From contig NC_034410.1 of assembly GCF_002078875.1 (NCBI RefSeq), positions 102,926,138-102,990,137 of the forward strand: a DNA stretch of 64,000 nucleotides, in the 5' to 3' direction. The first letter of the stretch is position 1, and every line of letters starts with the position of its first letter. The notes beneath the pieces were generated by a model. The model was given only the letters and a program-made list of their open reading frames with translations. It had not been told where the DNA came from and made no database searches. The position numbers were made by a program, and so were the translations under genes. Shown piece after piece: positions 55,883-64,000 of this stretch. This DNA comes from Numida meleagris. Its lineage: Eukaryota; Chordata; Aves; Galliformes; Numididae.

Positions 55883-58803
55883 AGAATCTGCATCCTGACT
55901 TGGGCTCTGGGAAGTCTAGGGACATTTAACTGACAATTCTCACCTATATCATCTGTAAACTAACTCTCAAATTTCTTCTCATCTGCCTCATTTTCCCTGT
56001 TTTTACTTCCTCCTCAGTTTATTTTCCTTCGTCTCTCCAACACTTCATCAGGTGTAACTGTCACAAATAATTTACGACAAGAAACTGCAATGTCTGCTAA
56101 GCAACTAATACAAAATGACCAACTGCAGACCTCCAACCAACCTCTCACGGTTCCTCCTTTCTCTGTTAATAGGCTTTTCATAACATTTCAGGAGAGGCTT
56201 AACACTGACGATTTTATTAATGTGATTTTTAAATGGGAAGAGCTTTAATTTTAATCTGATCAACTATGGTACCGATAGAGTCTCATCACTGTTATTACAG
56301 CTGCGTTGTTGTGAAAACGACTACACAAGTCACCTTTCTTATGAGACCAACACCATCATTTAAAGCCCCATGCAGCTACAAATGGATACAGTTCCTTTTT
56401 TCTGGGATACATCACTGAGCCTGCCTTCTGACTTAAAAATTGCAGTGACATGTTGCAAACTTTGTGTTACAAAACCACGCGATGTAAAAAAAAACACCTT
56501 TATTAATGCATACAGAAATCAACAACCATGTTTAAAAACCTCCAGTACCTCAATTTCCATGGTGTTAGACAGCACTAAGACTATACAAGCCTAAAAGGTG
56601 AGGTCACCTCTTCAACAGGAACAAAATAATGAGGTCCAACATCCACAAAGAATTTGTATTCACATGCCATTGTTCTCTAGTCAGTTAACTATTAACATGG
56701 ATTAACTCATGTGCCTTATGGATATAATGCCAGGGTTTCTCTAAAATGCAGAGATACACTGTAAGGATTTCGAAACAGACTGTATTTTCAAGATTGCATA
56801 GGGGTGAAAAGCACAGTCCTTACAGAACATGAAAAATGTGTACAATTTCTGATCAACCATTATGTTATATGCAGTGCCTTGGTATTTGAGTTCATTCCTA
56901 CCTTGTGTGATCATACATGCACACTGTAAACAGAGAGAAAGAGATAAGGCAACAGGAATATGATTCAGCTTTGATTGTAGGATGGATCCTGACTTTGCTG
57001 TGTTGTTGAGGATTTATGGGGACCAACAGAAATACGGTAAATTTGCTCAAAAAACTAAGGGTATAACATTAATGCAAATCATCCAGCACTGAGATCTTCC
57101 ATACAGCCACATCTACCATAAAACAGTTTCCTTACTAGTTAGATTAAAGCCAGTGTGGCTATGCTGCTTCTTCCTACCGCCACATTTTCTTCTGCACTTA
57201 ATGATCTAATCACATTCTCTCTTTTCTACAGGGACTTTGCCTTATTCAGTGCCCAGGATGAATGGAACTCATTGAATAGACATTTGTAGTCTGACAGTTT
57301 GTCTGTAAATTTGCCTGGAGCTCAGGATACATCTTTTGATTCTAGACTTGTTTGTTCCACAAAGTTCCTATGCTATGACACTGGGCTAGCCACTTAAACC
57401 CAACCAAAGTGGGTGCCTGATTCAAATCACTCAATATCTTGTTTGTGAAAGAGCTAAACACTCATTCCATACAACTGGAGCAGAATACTACAAAAATGCT
57501 AAATACTGTGGAAAAGATAGACTCTCCGCAGCTCAGACTTAAGGCCATCACTTTGGATGAAGTCAAACTAGGCTTGCAAAGGCATCTCTTTCACCTGAGC
57601 TCTGTTGTGCCAATTATGGATGCTCCAGACCTCCTGAGGAGCTAACCTGTCTCAGGTGGTCATCTCATGCTACAGTCTTGGCAGGCGACCAATATCCACA
57701 GAAAGCACAGTAGCCCTAGGCCATCTATCAAACCCGCAAAGCCTTCAGACTTTGTAAGTGTCCAAGCCTTACACCTCCTTCACATACATATGTATAGGAA
57801 ACTACCAGGTGTCAAAATACAGTGTGACCATAAGTTGGCAGAGAGTCCAGATTGAGAAAGAATGTGATTTAATCTTAATACTTATCCTGCACTAAACTTG
57901 TGCAAAGGTGGGAGAAACTTGCCTATCTGGCCAAAGCACCGGACAGTTGTGGAGGTGCGTTGTTTCACACTCCAACAAGATCCAATGACTGTAGCAAATG
58001 AGTCAGCCATGTCCAACCTGAAGCCTGGGGCCTGCATGCAGCCCAGCCCAGCTGGCAGAGCATCTACCCCCTTCCCTGCACCATCATGGCAGCAGCTCTT
58101 CCCACTGAGTGACCCAGCCCGGCCATCAGCACCAACCGAACCTCGGTGCACTGTGAGCCCCATCTGAGCTGAAACCAGGGCATGGGGTGCAGCATGGCGC
58201 CAGCTCAAGTCATGGCCAGTAAGGTTATGCACTTTAATATACTGGCTAAACACAGTCCTGTCAACAGCAAAGAATATGCCACCCTGCTTTCTGTTTTCAC
58301 AAAGGGATTTTAGAATTGGTTTCAAGATTTCAAGATTGAAAAAGAAAATAAATCATATTTTTGGTTTATTTGCAACTTCATTTTCAGTCAACATATTACT
58401 TGTGAGTTTTCAAATGGAATGTATAAAGTTGCAATCAAAATTTTGCTTAGACTTTTATAATCCCTCTCTTACCAGAGAGAAACATCCCTGACTTCACAGT
58501 CACACCTTATTTGTGTTATCACTTGCTGTCAGTACATACATTTGTGAACAACTGTTTTGAAGGATGAAGTACAGAAAGAGTAAAATTTCTTCAAAACTCT
58601 CTGATTAACACCTTGAGAGCTCAGCAGGAATTGCAGCCACTGCCACTGAATCAGAGTGGTGTGATAGTTTCACAAAAACAAGGTCACATATCCCACAAGT
58701 TTTATGGTTTTGTTGCTCTCTTTTGTATATATTTTAACAAAAAAAAAATTAAAAATTAAAATAAGTTTTGTTACTTAAATACATTAATTACATTATATAT
58801 TTA
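55883..58803. other. Upstream flank with no recognised gene
   Basis: AT-rich non-coding sequence. A GC-richer block at about 58005-58200 has one edge that faintly resembles a hAT-Charlie terminus. Otherwise there is nothing I can identify. Confidence 0.5.
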
Positions 58804-59315
58804 AGGAGAGCTGCTCCGAAAGTAATGCCTCCTGTTTTATTATGTTGGCCCACAATGTCAGAGGTAGATGTTGGTGGTAAGGCAGTAGGGGTTGAACCTT
58901 CCTAGCACTATCCCATTATATTTTGTTTCCGTGTGGCAGCTGGCAGCACAGGGGCAGACAAATTGGCATATGACACAGATGTGTGTATGAAGCAACTGAG
59001 TGCCCATGAATTCCAACATAGAGAAAAAATGGCACCTATTGACATTCATTGATGCTTGCTGAATGTTTATGGAGACCAAACAGTGGCTGTGAGCACAGCG
59101 AGGTAGTGGATGGTGCATTTCAGCAGTGACAACAGCGACAGTGGGTCATTTCTGCTGACACAGATTTTTACAAGCTTGGCACAGCTAATGGTGGTGACTA
59201 TGTTGAAAAATAGTATTTTGTAGCTAGATTTTGCTCTATCAAATAGTGTTATTGTGCTCCTTGTTGTTGTTTCCATGGAAATAAATAGGAGACATTACTT
59301 TTGGAGCACCCTGTG
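58804..59315 (+). mobile_element. Mariner-like element (Galluhop-type), internally decayed
   Basis: This 512-bp element lies between TA dinucleotides (58802-58803 and 59316-59317). Its ends are inverted repeats sharing TGCTCCGAAAGTAATGCC / GACATTACTTTTGGAGCACC. The TTTCCATGGAAATAAATAGG block lies at the high-coordinate end, so the copy is inverted relative to those at 22.6 and 32.7 kb. No useful transposase frame survives. Confidence 0.85.
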
Positions 59316-59317
59316 TA

Positions 59318-62300
59318 CATATGGCCCAAGACAATTCCTCTTCACTCACTGCAGCCCACACCAGCCAAAAGGATGGACACCCATGGTCTGAGTGATGCCT
59401 GGGGCAAGGTGGTAACTTCACAATCCCATGCTGTTTCATCAAAGCCAAAAGAGCTTTATACCTCTATACCAAACTTCATTTAACAACACAACAAGCCACA
59501 TTAGATGCCTATCAGCACACAACATGTGACTCAGTCCCACCTCACCATGAGTACAAAGCTGGTCCCTTGCATTAAAAGGAGACACTCAATTGATTTGGGT
59601 GGATTGGTGAATCTGACTCATTCTCACTTAATTAACTACTGACTAGCCTTATAAAATTTACAACTAATGTAGCTAGTGCATTTATTAATGACAATTCCAA
59701 ATCTGTTATATCTGTTGCCTCAAAAACCACCTACCATTAACCCTGCAAAACTACCTCAGAGAAAGTCCTTGAGAGGCCTCCGACAGGCAAATGCTGATTC
59801 CTATAAGCGGCTATGCACATAATCCCTTTGACATAAACTGCTAACCAAGTCTTGGAGTAAGACTGGGCCTAGCCACACCTAGATTCCTCTCTGAAAAGGA
59901 GTTTAGAAACCCTGTGGCTCAACGGGAGGACTTCCCTAACTAGCCATGTGTCAGACTTCCACTAGTAACATGACAATATGTCCCCTCTTTTCACTACACT
60001 CTCTACAAGCAGGTGTAGTCAAAGCTCATCTGAGAAGAGGATTCCATCATCCCATCCCTCCTCAACTGCAGCCAGTTATTTCTGTACCCTTTTTCAGCAA
60101 TGCTTGGAGGAAAAAAAATCAGGCATGACTATTAAAAAGAGATGGAAAGATTTCAGCAGGTAGTGGCAGCAACTGCAGGGTTTGCTGTGTGGGTCCTGTG
60201 CACATCACTTCTGTCAGGGACCTGAGCAATCTGGTACTTGGGCAATGTTGCCTTAGGAGCAATTCTTCCCTGCAGTGTGATACAGTTTCTTGTGCGGTGC
60301 CAAATTTGGTATCATTTTGAGGACTGCTCTGTGGCACTGATCTAACAAGTGTAAGTGAGTCGGTGTTGGGCAAAGTTGGCAGGAGAGGCTTGTTCAGGTG
60401 TTTGCTTTCACCCTCTAGAGTAACTACACAGTAATTAATTAAATCTTTGTCTTTAAAAAAAGAAGTCTGTACTAATATTCTAAACAAAGAATGAATAAAG
60501 GTATAGTGCTTCTCACTGCTGAAACACGGAGACTTTGTTCCTGTTTCTCCTTGGTTCTATGTGCTTTGAGAGAACCTTCCCCCTTGGGCTGGCACTCCAG
60601 TTTCTCCTCCTGACTCAGCCAGATGCCCCCTGGCTGAATTTGGATAGGCCACTTCTGGGCAGCAGTTTCCTTCTCTGCAAAACGCATCCAAAGTTAAACA
60701 CCTCATCTGTTAGAGACACTGAAATCTGCTGATAAAAAGTGCCATTATTATTACAATATTTATCTTTCTTTGTGGTTACTCCATTCAAATGATCATAGTT
60801 TCAAATTAGCCTTTGGTGTCATGTACTCGTTGCAGAAGATACATGTTCACTTGAGCACAATGGGAACAGAATGTTCACAGTTTCCAAGGCTGCTTCTTCA
60901 GGTAAACCTGTGTCCTCTGGGAGCCTGCTTCACTGATTTTACCCAGAATAGAGCACAAAACCAGTTATCTCTGCTTTACTGCCTACTCATTCACAAATGA
61001 ACAGTGTACCGAACAACCCTTTTCTCCTCCATATTTGCCTAGGGAATGCTCACCTGCTCTATTTTAGCTTCTGGACAGACACTGGTATTTGTCTCTTTGT
61101 TTTGGGACAGTGACTTACACCTTCCCAGGACACAGTTGCACTTCCTATTTGGCAATCAGTTTTACCCTGATCCAGTCTGCGGATTGAAGAAGTGATTGAT
61201 AGCATTTACTAACACCTTCAGTAGAACATTTATTTACAAATGTAATAGATAGCCAAGGAAATGGGGGAACTCCCCTTACACAGCCAAATATGGTAGGTTT
61301 TGTCCAGCATGTCTAATCCTGTCAGGCTTTGACCACCTCCACTGAAATCCTGAGACACTGAAGGATGCTCTGAACAGTCAGATTGCCATTTTGTGGCTGG
61401 TGGACAGCAATGTCGATTCCATTCATACTCAGCATATATTTACAGACACGCACCCACCTATGGGGATTATATGATCTGCCTTTGCGAACAGAAGAGACAG
61501 CCACAATCTGTCTGTTCTCTTTTTTCCCCTCACCTTCTTACATACACATAGCAATAGGTATTACCCTAGAAGTCTATGTGAAAGGGTTGGTCAGAAGTTC
61601 ATAACATATTGCATGCTTCTTGTTTTCCTGCAGCCCCTGTAAAGCCATCTTGGCACTCTTCCAGGTTCGTCATTCTGCATCTAACATTATCAATCCCGTT
61701 AGACAAAACCGCAAATCAAATACTAGGCTTTCAAATGCAGTTTCCTACAAAATACTCTGGATGAGCCAGAACAGAAGCATCCACTGGGGACACTGACTAA
61801 AAAGGACAAAATACGACTCTAATTTCTGTTTACTTAAACCACAGGAAAATGTCATAGTTCTGCAATATCACTCTGAAGCCACCAATATTTTACCTATACT
61901 GTCACTTGAGTACCAGGGAGAAGCGTAGGAATTTAATCCTATTTATTTGTAGATCAAGTTTGGCAGAAGGGCTGTGTATTATTATCTCTTATCTTGCAGA
62001 CTAAAGCATGTACAGTATGTGTGAGCAAAATTTATTTTCCTTTTCTCCACTGTCATTTATGTCACAATAAACTTAGTTTCTCCTCTAAATTATTTCCTTC
62101 TCTATAATTTCCCTGGGTGACTCTTGGACCCTGAAGTGCTCCTAGCTGCAAAACTACCAATAAGAGTATTTTGAACTCTAGTTATTCACAAGAAACTTGC
62201 AATCCTCACATCCCACAAATACTGTATGTGCTGTAAGATGAAAGGAGCCTACTCTGCTTTAATCATGTCCTGTTCATTTCCTTGAACTAGAATTTCTCCT

Positions 62301-64000
62301 CATTCAAGTGTCTCTCCATTTCTTTCTTGCCCACTCCAGAAATGAAAAAACTTCAAATAGTCACATACTGAACTGAACAGTAATTTCGCAGCAGGATTTG
62401 ATCACTACAGGAGCAAGGGAAGGAAAATACACAACAGTGAAAAGAACCTTTGGATCACAAAATTTAATAATTTTTATAGATAAATGGTTATGAAAGGGTC
62501 CAGCATAGTACTCCTTAAAAATGCATCACAGCTTTGCTGTAGAGCGCTAAATAGCAATGCGAAGCATACCAGCAATGTGTGGGATGATCAGCACTTCACG
62601 GATGGATTTCAGTTTTGCACTGGAAACAGACGTGGGAATAGATTGTGCTTTCACATACTACACTTGGGCATTCTGTCCTAGTTTTAAAAGATCAGCACAA
62701 GATTTTCTTTTGTTATAAATATCCGATAGCCTAGAATGCCTTTCACAATTTTTGCTAGAAATTCATTAAGTGTCTGCTATAGTTGTATTGTTCTCTAGCA
62801 TCATGTGTTGGATTTTCTTCTGAAACACTCAAGTGAACAAAACCTCAGCTGCAATACTGGTGCTGCGAGACATAGCTTTTCCCAGGCTTGTTTTGGGAGA
62901 TCCTCACCTCCAGAGCAGGGGGTGAGGGGCACCTCCAGGAGCGCCGCGTGCTCTCCGCCGCACCCCGCTGCTGCAGCGCTGCCTTTAGCAGCCACACACC
63001 GCATGTGACACATGAAATAAAGCTTTAAGACATTTTTCGTGACCTGATGGCATATGTGGAGAACTCAGAATATTCCTTCTCACATTTGTCACTTTCCGTG
63101 TTGTCAAAGAAGCAAAATGAATTCCATCTTCCTCCTCACAGAGCTGTGTTTGGGTCCCCAAGTTCTCAGTCCTGTCTTGCCCTGAGTGCCCAAAGGAACA
63201 GACAGTTTTGATTTTATTACCTCCAAACACCCTGGTTTATTGTTCAGATAATTGATCAAAGTACTAAAGACTACCTTTAGGGTCTATCTGGGGATATTCT
63301 GCTGCCATCCTTGCTAACCTCGCTGACCTTTCACTTTTCATTCCAGCGATATTTGCTTTCTATTTTAAATCAGACACAAGGCAGAAGTTTGCATCTTACC
63401 TCCCGGCTGCTAGATTTTTTGTAACAGTCACATTTTTTCTCATCTTGCAAGAAAACCTATCAGAGAGTTTCCAAAACTCCCTCTAATATTTATCTTAAAT
63501 GGTTATGTTTAATCCATGGCTTCACCAAGAGACTTCAAGGATATTTTAGGAAATTAAGAGAGATATGCTTTTCCTTTACTGGCTCTGCCACAACTAGCAT
63601 TAAGCTCATCTGCAGGTTTTGTAACTCACTACTTTATATTTCACCCTTTCTTTTTTTTCATTAGGCTGAGATTAACTCAGTTTTAAAGGAAAATGCTTGA
63701 AATGTTCCATTTATTTGGTATAGCAGAGTAGTCCATTTCTAAGGGAAAGTTGCATGATTTTCTTAACAGCTCTCAGCCTTGATTAATGCCATCTGCTCTG
63801 GGAGGTTTGTTCCTTTAGCATGTCAACCCTGGAGCTTCTCTTGTGATACCACAACATTTGATAGGCCTTTATCTTTAATAATTAAATAAAATATATAAAG
63901 AGTGAATATATTTCCAACCAGTAAAGACTAATAGGAGGACATAACGTAGGCTCTGTGATACACTTGTCATTTTTAATAGCCTCTTTGATCAAGCAAATCC
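59318..64000. other. Distal upstream flank with no recognised gene
   Basis: AT-rich non-coding sequence with only short motif-free ORFs. A small CpG-containing patch lies near 62935-63005. I see no neighbouring gene, so KCTD1 has at least 20 kb of upstream sequence with no recognisable gene here. Confidence 0.55.

Overview
The window is vertebrate nuclear DNA, most likely from a galliform bird (chicken, Gallus, or a close relative). Three things support this: several 5'-truncated CR1 LINE fragments with the bird-type 3' end; three copies of a TA-flanked mariner-like element that matches chicken Galluhop/Mariner1 as I remember it; and long AT-rich introns with one sharp CpG-rich first exon. 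I see no bacterial or viral gene organisation.

The one gene I can support is KCTD1, on the minus strand. Its long-isoform first exon (coding 41441-43333, 631 codons) encodes Gly-, Glu- and His-rich low-complexity segments around a domesticated Crypton-type tyrosine-recombinase domain (DUF3504). The next coding exon (9892-10070) begins the BTB/T1 domain. Exon 1 ends in phase 0 at a CAG|GTAACC donor, and exon 2 opens in phase 0 after a good acceptor, so the two join in frame across a 31.4 kb intron. Exon 2 ends in phase 2 at AG|GTAACT. The rest of KCTD1 is not visible and should lie beyond position 1, so its second intron is longer than 9.9 kb.

Layout: 1-9891 is intron 2; 9892-10070 is exon 2; 10071-41440 is intron 1, with CR1 and mariner fragments, an AT-rich repeat, a possible internal promoter (about 10690-11030) and a striking palindrome (39480-39587); 41441-43333 is exon 1; about 43334-43660 is the CpG-island promoter, with CCAAT, NRF1-like, Sp1-like and YY1-like motifs; 43740-43810 is a CR1 tail; 44016-44552 is a homopyrimidine (CCTTTT/CCCTTT) tract holding a 51-base assembly gap; 44553-64000 is the upstream flank, with more CR1 and mariner relics and no recognisable gene.

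The most interesting biology is the transposase-derived exon fused to a BTB protein, with apparent loss of key recombinase residues, together with two possible promoters that would produce proteins with or without that domain.
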